A DNA stretch of 64,000 bases, taken from Jidongwangia harbinensis (GTDB lineage: Bacteria > Actinomycetota > Actinomycetes > Mycobacteriales > Micromonosporaceae). Position 1 is the stretch's first letter; each line of letters opens with the position of its first letter. Shown one piece after another: positions 44,176-52,941 of the stretch. The DNA is taken from positions 1 through 64,000 of the forward strand of contig NZ_JAIWNC010000019.1 of assembly GCF_020216025.1 (NCBI RefSeq). Reading direction: 5' to 3'. The notes below the pieces were generated by a model. The model ran no database searches and was not told the DNA's origin. It saw only the letters and a program-made list of their open reading frames with translations. Position numbers and translations under genes: made by a program.

Positions 44176-44206
44176 CACCCCGGGCCTTGCCGCAAGGCCC
44201 GGGGTG
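44176..44206 (-). promoter_or_regulatory. Rifamycin-associated element (RAE)-like palindrome upstream of rox
   Basis: A perfect 31-bp palindrome: arms CACCCCGGGCCTTG and CAAGGCCCGGGGTG around a 3-bp centre. On the rox coding strand the middle reads CTTGCGGCAAG, the core of the RAE known upstream of rifamycin-inactivating genes in actinomycetes. A TATAGC hexamer lies 5-10 bases upstream on the same strand and could be the -10, so the element overlaps the probable transcript start. Confidence 0.8.
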
Positions 44207-44222
44207 CGCTATACGTTGGGAG

Positions 44223-44250
44223 AGGCAAGGAGGGAAGGCACTCCTTGCCT
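44223..44250 (-). terminator. Candidate terminator between the DUF3455 gene and rox
   Basis: Perfect 10-bp stem AGGCAAGGAG / CTCCTTGCCT with an 8-nt loop, 24 bp after the DUF3455 stop. On the plus strand it is followed by TTGTTGT. It would insulate rox from the upstream gene. Confidence 0.6.
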
Positions 44251-44273
44251 TTGTTGTGCTCCCGGACGCGGCG

Positions 44274-44783
44274 TCAGTTGCCCCAGAAGATGTAGTTCGC
44301 GTTGTACGGCACGCTGGCCTTCGCCCCGTCGGTGCACGCCGTCGCCGGCGCCACGCCGCCGAACGTGTTCATCCGCTGGATGTGCGTGACCGTGCCGAGC
44401 ATGCCCTGGCCGGAGCGGGTCTTCACCTCGAGCAGCAGCTCGGGGATCGCGCCGGGCACCGGCGAGGACGCGGCCACCCCGGCGGTGATCAGGGAGCCGT
44501 CGGCCTCGGACTCCCAGGTGGGGCCGCCGTAGTGGTGGATCCGGCGGTTCGCGCCGTCGAACAGGTCCGCCTCGGGCACCGACGGCGCGGCGAACTTGCC
44601 GCCCGCGCACGTGTAGGTCTGCGTGCCGGTGCCGACCACGAACATGCCGATGATCTTCAGGCCGTCCGGCGGCTGGAGCGCTCCCGGACCCTCGGCCGCG
44701 GAAGCCTGGTAGGTGACCGCGGAGACGGCGACCGCGACCACGGCGGCGGCGGCGATCGCGACTTTCCTCTTGAGCGTGCGCAT
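44274..44783 (-). CDS. DUF3455 secreted protein
   Basis: 169 aa from ATG 44783. The signal peptide is KRKVAIAAAAVVAVAVSAVTYQASAA. The mature part has LQPPDGLKIIGMFVVGTGTQTYTCAGGKFAAPSVPEADLFD, IHHYGGPTWESEADGSLITA, LLLEVKTRSGQGMLGTVTHIQRMNTFGGVAPATAC and a final WGN. These are the DUF3455 hallmarks (QTYTC, HYGGPTWE, I-R-NT-GG-AP). Function unknown; such proteins are small secreted single-domain proteins found in bacteria and fungi. Two cysteines (TYTC, TAC) may pair. Monocistronic. Confidence 0.85.
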   Translation of the reverse strand: MRTLKRKVAIAAAAVVAVAVSAVTYQASAAEGPGALQPPDGLKIIGMFVVGTGTQTYTCAGGKFAAPSVPEADLFDGANRRIHHYGGPTWESEADGSLITAGVAASSPVPGAIPELLLEVKTRSGQGMLGTVTHIQRMNTFGGVAPATACTDGAKASVPYNANYIFWGN

Positions 44784-45004
44784 GACTACTTCCGATCGGA
44801 TAGGCGGCATCGCCACCGGGTACGCGGCACCGGGCCGTAGAAGATCGACTTGTCGGGGAGGACTGCCCGCAGGGGCATCGGGCCGGGGTCGAAGAGGACG
44901 ACCGCCGGCGGCCGTGCCACGCCGCCCGGTAGCGGATCCGGTCCCGCCGCACATGTGTGGGCGGATGCACATTCGCATCCGCCGACCGGCGGGAGCTGCT
45001 GCAG

Positions 45005-46120
45005 ATGACGACGACCACCCTCGACCGGGCGCCGGGACGCCCCGCCGTACCGCGCGCCGCGGAGACCGGCCCGCCGCGCCTGCCGGCCCTGGACGGGTTG
45101 CGGCTGCTCTGCGCGCTGGCCGTGGCCGGCTACCACTTCGGGGTCTCGTGGCGGCTGGACGGGGTACGGCCGCCGTTGTACCACCTGCCCGACGCCGCGC
45201 CCGTGCTGATCTACGGGTTCCTCGGGGTCGAGGTCTTCTTCATGATCAGCGGGTTCGTGATCTGCCTGAGCGGATGGGGCCGGACCGTCCGCGGGTTCGC
45301 GGCGTCGCGGGTGGCCCGGTTGTATCCGGCGTTCTGGGTCTGCGTCCTGGTGACCGCCGCAGTGGTCGCGGCGGTACCGGTGGCGGGCGGGTTGCCGGTG
45401 TCCGGTGCGCCCACCGTGCCGGACGTCGTGGTCAATCTGACCATGCTCGCGGAGCCGCTGAACACCCCGCTGGTGGACACCGTGTACTGGACGCTCTGGA
45501 TCGAGCTGCGGTTCTACCTGATCTTCGCGTGCCTGATCGGTGCCGGGCTGACCGAGCGGGGACTGCGGATCTTCGGTACCGGGTGGCTGATCGCGGCGGT
45601 GGTGATGCCGGCGTTCCCGGGCGCGTTCCTGCAGGAGATCGTCATGCCCGACTTCGCGCCGTACTTCATCGCCGGGATGACGATGGTGTTACTGCGCCGG
45701 TCCCGCTCCGACCGGCGGTTGTGGGCGCTGCTCGCCGGCTGCTGGCTGGTCAGCCTGCACCTGGTCGAACTCCGCGTCCTCGACCTCCGGCCCGGCTTCG
45801 CGGTCGCCGTCTGGCCGGCGATGGTCCTGCTCACCCTCGGGTACGCGGTGCTGCTCGCGATCGCCCTCGGTGCCCTGGACCGGCTCGACTGGCGGTGGCT
45901 GACCACGGCCGGCGCGCTGACGTACCCCTTCTACCTGCTGCACCAGCGGGTCGGGTACAGCCTGATCCGCACCGCCCACCAGCACACCGGCCTGCCCGCC
46001 GGGGTGCTGATCGCCGGTGCCGTGGTGGTGCTGCTGGCCGCCGCCTGGCTGGTGCACCGGCACGTCGAGCGCCGCCTCGCGCCCGTGCTCAAGGCACGTA
46101 TCGTCGGAACCCGGAAGTGA
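45005..46120 (+). CDS. Acyltransferase 3 (OafA/YrhL-type) membrane protein
   Basis: About 371 aa from ATG 45005 with GGGAG upstream; an in-frame ATG at 44957 is less likely. About ten membrane helices. The N-terminal signature RLPALDGLRLLCALAVAGYHFG carries the conserved catalytic His. FLGVEVFFMISGFVICLSGWGRTVRGFAASRVARLYPAFWV follows, with the family GVE-FF-ISGF block and the RxxRxxP-like segment. YPFYLLHQRVGYSLIR is the late signature. The family transfers acyl groups to carbohydrates or antibiotics across the membrane. Substrate unknown. It lies 38 bp before a sigma-factor gene. Confidence 0.9.
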   Translation: MTTTTLDRAPGRPAVPRAAETGPPRLPALDGLRLLCALAVAGYHFGVSWRLDGVRPPLYHLPDAAPVLIYGFLGVEVFFMISGFVICLSGWGRTVRGFAASRVARLYPAFWVCVLVTAAVVAAVPVAGGLPVSGAPTVPDVVVNLTMLAEPLNTPLVDTVYWTLWIELRFYLIFACLIGAGLTERGLRIFGTGWLIAAVVMPAFPGAFLQEIVMPDFAPYFIAGMTMVLLRRSRSDRRLWALLAGCWLVSLHLVELRVLDLRPGFAVAVWPAMVLLTLGYAVLLAIALGALDRLDWRWLTTAGALTYPFYLLHQRVGYSLIRTAHQHTGLPAGVLIAGAVVVLLAAAWLVHRHVERRLAPVLKARIVGTRK

Positions 46121-46158
46121 CCGGTAGCGGTACGGTCCGAGCCGGACATGTGAGGGGT

Positions 46159-46725
46159 ATGAGCCGAAGCACGGCGGATCCTGAGGCCGCCTTCCGTGAG
46201 CTGTTCCGGGCGACGTACGACGACCTGTTGTGTTTCGTCGAGCGGCGGATCTCCCCGGCGGTGGCTGACGACGTCGTGGCCGAGGTGTTCCTGACCGCGT
46301 GGCGCCGCTTCGACGACGTCCCGGTCGCCCGCGACGAGGCGCGCGCCTGGCTCTTCACGGTCGCCCACAACACGCTGCGCAACCGGCACCGCAGCGAGAG
46401 CCGGCAGCGCGGCCTCGCGCTGCGCATCCTGCGCGAGCCGGACCCGGCCGTCGGCGCCGAGGCCGACGGCGTGGCCGCCCGCGTCGACCTGGTCCGGGCC
46501 TGGCAGCACCTGTCGCCCGACGACCAGCAGGTGCTGACGCTCACGGTCTTCGAGGGCCTCACCGGTCCGCAGGCCGCCAAGGTCCTGAGCATCTCCCGGC
46601 CGGCGTTCAGCCTCCGGTTGCTGCGGGCCCGCCGGCGCCTGCGCCACCACCTGTACCAGGAAACCGTCACGACCGCCGACACCCCGCGCCCCGGCGCGAT
46701 CGCCGAGATCGGAACCACCGCATGA
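46159..46725 (+). CDS. ECF-type RNA polymerase sigma factor
   Basis: 188 aa from ATG 46159 with GAGGGG upstream. Region 2: FRELFRATYDDLLCFVERRISPAVADDVVAEVFLTAWRRFDDVP and DEARAWLFTVAHNTLRNRHRSESR. Region 4: WQHLSPDDQQVLTLTVFEGLTGPQAAKVLSISRPAFSLRLLRARRRLRHHL. Its stop overlaps the start of a membrane-anchored protein (ATGA), the third such sigma/partner pair in the window. No extra C-terminal domain. Confidence 0.9.
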   Translation: MSRSTADPEAAFRELFRATYDDLLCFVERRISPAVADDVVAEVFLTAWRRFDDVPVARDEARAWLFTVAHNTLRNRHRSESRQRGLALRILREPDPAVGAEADGVAARVDLVRAWQHLSPDDQQVLTLTVFEGLTGPQAAKVLSISRPAFSLRLLRARRRLRHHLYQETVTTADTPRPGAIAEIGTTA

Positions 46726-47510
46726 ACCTCGACCAGGCACTCCGTGACGCCGCCGAGCCGGTCCCGGCGCGCGTCGAGCAGGCGCCGGCACAGGCGCTCC
46801 TCGACCGGATCGTGCGCACACCGATGGACTCCGCCCCGGCTCCGGCCGTGACCCGGCTTCCCCGCCGGGCGGCCGTGACGGTTTTCGCCGCGGTGGCCGC
46901 GGTGGCCGTCGCCCTCACCGTCACGTTGTCGAACGTGGGTGCCGGACCGGCGTACGCGTCCTGGACTCCCGATCCGAGCCCGCTTCCCGCGGCCGACCGG
47001 GCCGACCTCGCCGACCGGTGCGTCGAGCAGGTGGGCGGCACGCTGCCGCCGGCGGCCGGCCGCCGGGTCGTCGGCGAGCTGCGCGGCCATTACGCGTACG
47101 CGAACGTGGTCACCCCGACCTGGACCGCGACGTGCTTCCGGGACCGGGGCGGGAAGGTGCTCTACGGCGGCAACATGATGGCGCCGGTGAGCCGGGCCGC
47201 CCTGGGCGGCAGAGGAGTCGAGATGCAGGCGTGGGGTCAGTTGCGCACCGACGAGGGGTACTGCCGTCTGATGGCCGGACATGTCGGTTCCGAGGTCGTC
47301 GGCGTCGACCTGACGGTCCGGAACGCGGCCGGTGGCCCGGCCCGCATCGTGCGCACCACCATGGCGGACGGCTACTTCCTCGCCTGGTATCCCGAGCGGG
47401 CCGCCGAGGCGAACACCAACCGGACCTTCCTCACCCTGCGGCTGGCGGACGGCGGCACGGTCGACGGACTGTCCGCCCGCGATCTGCACGACGCTCCGGT
47501 GCTCGACTAG
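46722..47510 (+). CDS. Membrane-anchored sigma-factor partner of unknown family
   Basis: 262 aa from ATG 46722, overlapping the sigma-factor stop by 4 nt. A cytoplasmic segment of about 50 residues (MNLDQALRDAAEPVPARVEQAPAQALLDRIV) leads to one membrane helix (AAVTVFAAVAAVAVALTVTL). An exported domain of about 190 residues has cysteines at DRCVEQ, TATCFRDRGG and YCRLMAGHVG. No zinc-anti-sigma motif. Position and topology suggest an anti-sigma or regulatory partner; this is inference. Confidence 0.75.
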   Translation: MNLDQALRDAAEPVPARVEQAPAQALLDRIVRTPMDSAPAPAVTRLPRRAAVTVFAAVAAVAVALTVTLSNVGAGPAYASWTPDPSPLPAADRADLADRCVEQVGGTLPPAAGRRVVGELRGHYAYANVVTPTWTATCFRDRGGKVLYGGNMMAPVSRAALGGRGVEMQAWGQLRTDEGYCRLMAGHVGSEVVGVDLTVRNAAGGPARIVRTTMADGYFLAWYPERAAEANTNRTFLTLRLADGGTVDGLSARDLHDAPVLD

Positions 47511-47550
47511 GCTCGGTGTGGCCTGACGGGCACCGATCGAGGGGAGCACC

Positions 47551-48564
47551 GTGCCGCACCAGATCACCGTGGCCCGGGCCGAGCCGGGCCGCCTCGCGCA
47601 TTTTCCGGACATCGTGCGGCTGGCCGACGGGCGGTTGCTGGCGGCGTACCGGGAGGGCGCCGGTCACCTCAGCCCCGAGGGACGCATCTGCCTGGTGGAG
47701 AGCGCCGACGACGGACAGACCTGGGGACAGCCGCGGATCGTGGTCGACGGCCCCTTCGACGACCGGGACCCGAAGCTCGCCCGGCTCGCCGACGGCACGG
47801 TGCTGCTCAGCTACTTCGTGCTGGACTGGAGCACCAAGCCGCGGCACACCACCTGCGGCACGTTCGTGCGCCGCAGCACCGACGGCGGTCGCACCTGGAG
47901 TGAGCCGGTCGAGGTCGGCAGCGCGATGCCCGGCACCGGTCCGGGCCGCGGCGTGCAGGGCTGGGCCGCCTCGCACGGGGCCGCGGTCGAGCTGCCCGGC
48001 GGCGACCTGCTGTTCCCGCTGTACGGCAAGACCACCGACAAGTGGTGGCATCAGGCGACGGTGGTACGCAGCACCGACGGTGGCCGCACCTGGCCGGCCG
48101 AGAGCGAGGTGCTGGTGGCGGCGGCCGACGAGGTGCACTTCCAGGAGCCGACGCTGACCGTGCTGGACGACCAGATCGTGGCGCTGATCCGGACCACGGT
48201 CGAGCATGCGTACCTGTCCCGGTCGACCGACGGCGGCCACACCTGGACCACTCCGCAGGCCACCGACATGCCGGCCTCCTCGCACCACGCGCTGCGGTTG
48301 AGTACCGGCGAGGTGCTGGTCACCTACGGCGACCTGTCGTCGCGTTTCTCGGCGCACCGGGAGACGGTCGGCCGCCTGGTGCGGCAGCCCGAGGACACCT
48401 GGGACGGGTACGGCGACGTCCAGCTGTACGACTCGGGCGACGAGGACCAGGCGAATCCGTCGAGTGTGGAACTGGAGCCGGGCCACTTCCTGACGCTCGG
48501 GTTCGACGTGGGGGCGGCCACGGTCGTCGGCGTGTTCACCGAACGGGACGACTACCCGCGCTGA
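47551..48564 (+). CDS. Sialidase-like BNR-repeat protein
   Basis: 337 aa from GTG 47551. A six-bladed propeller pattern with Asp boxes SADDGQTW, STDGGRTW (twice) and STDGGHTW. FPDIVRLADGRLLAAYREG near the N-terminus is the usual start of exo-alpha-sialidase-like proteins, with RDPKLARLADGTVLLSYF and ELPGGDLLFPLYGK following. No signal peptide is evident, so it may act in the cytoplasm. The Arg triad of true sialidases cannot be confirmed by eye, so substrate is open. A hairpin follows its stop. Confidence 0.85.
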   Translation: MPHQITVARAEPGRLAHFPDIVRLADGRLLAAYREGAGHLSPEGRICLVESADDGQTWGQPRIVVDGPFDDRDPKLARLADGTVLLSYFVLDWSTKPRHTTCGTFVRRSTDGGRTWSEPVEVGSAMPGTGPGRGVQGWAASHGAAVELPGGDLLFPLYGKTTDKWWHQATVVRSTDGGRTWPAESEVLVAAADEVHFQEPTLTVLDDQIVALIRTTVEHAYLSRSTDGGHTWTTPQATDMPASSHHALRLSTGEVLVTYGDLSSRFSAHRETVGRLVRQPEDTWDGYGDVQLYDSGDEDQANPSSVELEPGHFLTLGFDVGAATVVGVFTERDDYPR

Positions 48565-48570
48565 GGACTC

Positions 48571-48588
48571 CCACGGGGGATTCCGTGG
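48571..48588 (+). terminator. Candidate hairpin terminator
   Basis: Six-bp stem CCACGG / CCGTGG with a GGGATT loop, starting six bases after the sialidase-like stop and 60 bp before the orphan FxsT-like gene. Confidence 0.4.
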
Positions 48589-48648
48589 TCCGGTGGATGA
48601 CCAGGGAGGCCGAACCGTAGTAGGGCGCCCGTCCGAGAAGAGCACCGA

Positions 48649-51600
48649 ATGGCTGAGCAACGGCACGGCAAAGTGGTGACGTTCTACTCCTACCGGGGTG
48701 GAACCGGCCGCACCATGGCCCTGGCCAACGTGGCCTGGATCCTGGCGGCCAACGGTAAACGCGTTCTGATCGCGGACTGGGACCTCGAGGCACCGGGCCT
48801 GCACCGGTTCTTCGAACCGTTCCTCAAGGCCGAGACGGTCGAGACCAGCAGTGGCGTGATCGACCTGATCCGCGAGTACGAGTGGCAGGCCACCCGGAAC
48901 GTCGACCGCGGCCCCGACTGGCACAAGGACTTCGCCCGGGTGCAGCGGCATGCGTTCTCCGTGAACTGGGATCACTTCCCGGAGGGCGGCCAACTCGACT
49001 ACCTCTCCGCCGGGCGGCACAACCAGAACTACGCCGCTGCTGTCACCGGCATGAACTGGGACGACTTCTACGGGCGTCTCGGCGGCGGGGCGTTCCTCGA
49101 TGCGCTGCGCGCGGACATGCACGCAAACTACGACTACACGCTGATCGCCAGCCGGACCGGGCTGAGTGACGTGGCGGACATCTGCACCATCCACCTCCCG
49201 GATGTTCTGGTCGACTGCTTCACGTTCAGCGAGCGGTGCATCGCAGGTGGCGCCCGGGTCGCGGCCGCGGTAATGCAGCGGCACGCCAAGCGCGACATCC
49301 GGATCCTGCCGGTGGCGATGCGGGTCGACCCGGCCGAGAAGGACAAGGCGGACGCCGGCCGGGTGGTCGCCATGCAGCGCTTCCCGGGGCTGCCGGCGGA
49401 CATGACGCCGGCCGAACGCGCCCGGTACTGGAACGCGGTCGAGGTGCCGTACCGGCCGTTCTACGCGTACGAGGAGACGCTCGCGACCTTCGGCGACCGG
49501 CCCGGTCAGACGACGTCGCTGCTGGCCGCGTACGAGAATCTCGCCGATTACATCTCCGACGGCGAGGTGACCGCGATGCCGCCGATGGATGAGGCGTTGC
49601 GGGCCCGGACCGCCTCCCGGTTTGTCCGTCGCCTCGGGTACGCGGAGGAGGAGGTGACGCTGCAGTACGCGCCGGAGGACCAGCTCTGGGCGGAGTGGAT
49701 CAGCGGATTGCTGGGCGCCGTCGGCGTCACCGTGCACGACCCGGACACCCCGGCCTCCGCCGCGGCGGCCGGTTCCGGTCGCCGGCTCACCGTGGTCTCG
49801 CACGCCAACGCGAGTTCGCACGCCGGGCTGGTGCCCCGGGACCGCACCGACCCCCGGCCCCCGCTGGCCGTGTACGTCGAGGACGTGGCCCCGGTTCCGG
49901 GTTTCCCGGTCGGTTCGTCCGCCTTCATCGGTGGCAAGTCCGGTGAGGTCGCGGCAGAGCGCGTTCTACGACTGGTCGGGCGCCCGGACATCGCGGACGC
50001 GGACCTGTCCGCGATCGGCGTGCGGTTCCCCGGCGACCAGGTGCTGGTGTTCAACCCGCCGGTCCGTAACGCGCGGTTCACCGGGCGGGAGCGGGACCTG
50101 CTCGACCTGCGGACCCGGCTGCGCGGTGGCGGTCCGGTGGTGCGGTCCGGCCCGATGCCGGTCGCGCTGCAGGGCCTGGGCGGCATCGGCAAGACCCAGG
50201 TGGCGCTGGAGTACGCCCACCGGTTCCGGAACGCCTACGACATCGTCTGGTGGATCGACGCCGAACAGGTCGCCTTCATCGACATCGCGCTGTCCGACCT
50301 GGGCCACCGGCTGGGGCTGGCGCTGCCCCAGTCGAGCGTGCTGGACGCGGCCCGGGCGGTGCTCAACAGCTTGGAGCGGGGCACACCGTACGCCCGCTGG
50401 TTGTTGATCTTCGACAACGCGGAGGACGTGGAGCGGGTGCTGCCGTTCATCCCGCGCGGCCCCGGTCACGTGCTGATCACCTCGCGGAACAGCCAGTGGG
50501 GCGACCACGCGCAACCTGTGCACATCGACGTCTTCCCGCGCACCGAGAGCATCGCCCACCTCCGGCACCGGGTGCCCACGATCGAGCGCGACCAGGCCGA
50601 TCGCATCGCCGACGTGCTGGGCGACCTGCCGGTCGCGGTGGCCGCCGCGGGCGCCTGGCTGGCCGATACCGGAGAGCGGGTCGGCGACTACCTCGGGCGG
50701 GTCGAGCGGTCCGGTCCCGGCCACCACGTCGACCAGGTCTGGGAGCTGTCGCTGGAGCTGCTGCGGCGGCGTTCCGGTGCGGCGTACCGTCTGCTGCAGT
50801 TGTGTTCGGTCCTGGCCCCGGAGATCTCCCTGGACCTGGTGTACAGCGACGAGCTGGCCGCCGCGCTGAGCGTGTTCGACCCGCTGGTCTCCGAGCGGGC
50901 CTACCGCGGTTCGCTGGTGCAGCACCTCAACCGCCTCGCCCTGCTCAAGCTCGACGTCGGGCGCAGCCAGATCCAGGTGCACCGGCTGTTGCAGCACGTG
51001 GTCCGGAGCCGGATGACGGAGGCCGAACTCGCCGAGGCCCGGCACCAGATGCACCTGGTGCTGAGCGGCCTGCGACCGCGCCACGAGATCGACGATCCCC
51101 GGTCCTGGCCGCGGTTCCGGACGCTGTGGCCGCATCTGGAGCTGTCCCACGCGGCCGCCTGCAACGACGAGTCGGTGCGCCAGCTGATGATCGACCGGGT
51201 GCGCTACATCTGGTTCACCGGCGGTCTGGCCGAGGGCCGACGGTTCGGCGAGGACATCGACCGGCGCTGGAGCGAGATGCTGAGTGCCGAGCAGGACCCG
51301 CGCGCGGCCGTCACGCTGCAGCGGCAGCTGCTCCACCTGCGATTCAACGTCGCCAACATCGTGCGGCAGACGGGGCAGTTCGAGGAGGCCCGGGCGCTGG
51401 ACGAGACGGTCCTGGCCGAGCAGACGGAGCTGCTCGGCCCGCATCACCCGCACGCCCTGATGACGGCCGGCGGCCTGGGCGGGGACCTGCGGGCCCTGGG
51501 CCGGTACGCCGACGCGCGGAGCCGGGACGAGGAGACCTACGCCGCCTGGGTCGAGTACTTCGGGGAGGACCATCCCCGGACGCTGAGCGCGAAGGCGAAC

Positions 51601-51990
51601 CTGGCGGTGTCGCTGGGCAGCGCCGGCCGGCCGGACCTGGCCGTGCCGCTGCTGGAGGACGCGCGCGAGCGGCTCAACGAGGTGGTCGGGCCGGACCACC
51701 CGTACACCCTGGCCGCCGAGGTCAACCTGGCGATCCTGCACGCGGAGACGGACGCGGTACCGGCCGCACTGCAGATCATGGACGTCGCCGTGGAGCGGCA
51801 CCGGGACGTGCTGGGACCGGATCACCCGGACACGCTGCGCTGCACGGCGAACCGGGCCCTCATGCGGATCGCCGTGGGGGAGAGCCCCGGCGAGGACGCG
51901 ACGGCCGGTGACCGCTTGGCGGCGGTTCTGGGCGACGACCATCCGGCGGTGTCTGCTCTGCGCGCGGGGCGGTACCTGCACCGGTACTGA
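48649..51990 (+). CDS. Orphan FxsT-like protein (ParA-like/TIR-like/NB-ARC/TPR)
   Basis: 1113 aa from ATG 48649. It has the same layout as FxsT of the FXS operon but about 200 residues fewer at the TPR end. The N-terminal ATPase has YRGGTGRT where FxsT has YKGGTGRT, and LIASRTG where FxsT has LIDSRTG, so both the P-loop lysine and the Walker-B-type aspartate are lost. The TIR-like segment is EVTLQYAPEDQLWAEWISGLL. The NB-ARC P-loop GLGGIGKTQ (about 509-517) and Walker B RWLLIFDNAED are intact. TPR repeats include LGPHHPHALMTAGG and VGPDHPYTLAAEV. No precursor or maturase gene adjoins it. Confidence 0.88.
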   Translation: MAEQRHGKVVTFYSYRGGTGRTMALANVAWILAANGKRVLIADWDLEAPGLHRFFEPFLKAETVETSSGVIDLIREYEWQATRNVDRGPDWHKDFARVQRHAFSVNWDHFPEGGQLDYLSAGRHNQNYAAAVTGMNWDDFYGRLGGGAFLDALRADMHANYDYTLIASRTGLSDVADICTIHLPDVLVDCFTFSERCIAGGARVAAAVMQRHAKRDIRILPVAMRVDPAEKDKADAGRVVAMQRFPGLPADMTPAERARYWNAVEVPYRPFYAYEETLATFGDRPGQTTSLLAAYENLADYISDGEVTAMPPMDEALRARTASRFVRRLGYAEEEVTLQYAPEDQLWAEWISGLLGAVGVTVHDPDTPASAAAAGSGRRLTVVSHANASSHAGLVPRDRTDPRPPLAVYVEDVAPVPGFPVGSSAFIGGKSGEVAAERVLRLVGRPDIADADLSAIGVRFPGDQVLVFNPPVRNARFTGRERDLLDLRTRLRGGGPVVRSGPMPVALQGLGGIGKTQVALEYAHRFRNAYDIVWWIDAEQVAFIDIALSDLGHRLGLALPQSSVLDAARAVLNSLERGTPYARWLLIFDNAEDVERVLPFIPRGPGHVLITSRNSQWGDHAQPVHIDVFPRTESIAHLRHRVPTIERDQADRIADVLGDLPVAVAAAGAWLADTGERVGDYLGRVERSGPGHHVDQVWELSLELLRRRSGAAYRLLQLCSVLAPEISLDLVYSDELAAALSVFDPLVSERAYRGSLVQHLNRLALLKLDVGRSQIQVHRLLQHVVRSRMTEAELAEARHQMHLVLSGLRPRHEIDDPRSWPRFRTLWPHLELSHAAACNDESVRQLMIDRVRYIWFTGGLAEGRRFGEDIDRRWSEMLSAEQDPRAAVTLQRQLLHLRFNVANIVRQTGQFEEARALDETVLAEQTELLGPHHPHALMTAGGLGGDLRALGRYADARSRDEETYAAWVEYFGEDHPRTLSAKANLAVSLGSAGRPDLAVPLLEDARERLNEVVGPDHPYTLAAEVNLAILHAETDAVPAALQIMDVAVERHRDVLGPDHPDTLRCTANRALMRIAVGESPGEDATAGDRLAAVLGDDHPAVSALRAGRYLHRY

Positions 51991-52008
51991 CCCCCGACCG
52001 GGGCGTGG

Positions 52009-52093
52009 TGATCGACACTGTCGTATCGACTAGGCTTTTCCTATTGACTCGATAGGGTGTGTCAGATCAATGATCGACACCACCGAATCGACA
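52009..52093 (+). promoter_or_regulatory. Repeated ATCGACA motifs and promoter region of the amino-acid ABC operon
   Basis: TGATCGACAC occurs at 52009-52018 and 52071-52080, and ATCGACA again at 52087-52093. A TTGACT hexamer at 52044-52049 could be a -35. The repeats flank the probable promoter of the transporter operon and may bind a regulator. Confidence 0.35.
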
Positions 52094-52107
52094 AGCGGGA
52101 GGCAGCC

Positions 52108-52941
52108 GTGACGGCGACCCATACCGGAGCCCGACGAAACCTGCACCGGACGGTCGCGGTCGCCCTGACGGTGCTCGCGGTCGCGGCCGGCTGCGCCAAG
52201 GAGGACACCGGCGGCTCGGCCGGCGGTGTCGACCTGGTCCGCGCCGGCAAGCTGGTCACCTGCACCCACCTGCCGTACCCGCCGTTCCAGTCCAAGGACG
52301 CGTCCGGCAAGGTCGTCGGCTTCGACGTCGCCCTGGTCGACCTGGTGGCGGCGAAGCTCGGGGTGACCCAGGAGATCGTCGACACGCCGTTCGAGGGCAT
52401 CAAGTCGGGCCAGGACCTGAACACCGGCAAGTGCGACATCGCGGCGGCCGGCATGACCATCACCGACGCCCGCAAGCAGGTGCTGGCGTTCTCCGACCCG
52501 TACTTCGACGCCACCCAGGCGCTGGTCGTGCCGACCGGCAAGCCGATCAAGACGCTGGCCGACCTCAAGGGCAAGCGGCTCGGGGTGCAGGGCGAGACCA
52601 CCGGCGAGGAGTACGTCCGCAACCAGGTGAAGCAGAACAACCTGGACATCGAGGTGGTGTCGTACAAGGACCTCGGCTCCGAGCAGCAGGCGCTCGCCAC
52701 CGGCCAGATCGAGGCGGCCGTGGGTGACCTGCCGGTGTGGAACGACTACATCAAGAACAATCCCGGCAAGGTCACCGTGCCGACCGGGTTCGACACCGGT
52801 GAGAAGTACGGATTCGCGCTGCGCAAGGACGGCGACCCGGACCTGCTCCGTACCGTCAACGAGGTGCTGAAGCAGGCCCGCACGGACGGCACGTACGACA
52901 CGATCTACACGAAGTGGATCGGCCCGAAGCCGGCCGCGTGA
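52108..52941 (+). CDS. Amino-acid ABC transporter substrate-binding lipoprotein
   Basis: 277 aa from GTG 52108 with GGGAGG upstream. A signal peptide ends in the lipobox VAVAAGC, so the protein should be lipid-anchored outside the membrane. The mature part is a SBP_bac_3 domain: LVTCTHLPYPPFQSKDASGKVVGFDVALVDLVAAKLG, DIAAAGMTITDARKQVLAFSDPYFDATQALVV, LKGKRLGVQGETTGEEYVR, and YGFALRKDGDPDLLRTVNEVLKQARTDGTYDTIYTKWIG. It binds a polar amino acid, with glutamate/glutamine-type ligands most likely by family. First gene of a three-gene overlapping operon. Confidence 0.93.
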   Translation: MTATHTGARRNLHRTVAVALTVLAVAAGCAKEDTGGSAGGVDLVRAGKLVTCTHLPYPPFQSKDASGKVVGFDVALVDLVAAKLGVTQEIVDTPFEGIKSGQDLNTGKCDIAAAGMTITDARKQVLAFSDPYFDATQALVVPTGKPIKTLADLKGKRLGVQGETTGEEYVRNQVKQNNLDIEVVSYKDLGSEQQALATGQIEAAVGDLPVWNDYIKNNPGKVTVPTGFDTGEKYGFALRKDGDPDLLRTVNEVLKQARTDGTYDTIYTKWIGPKPAA

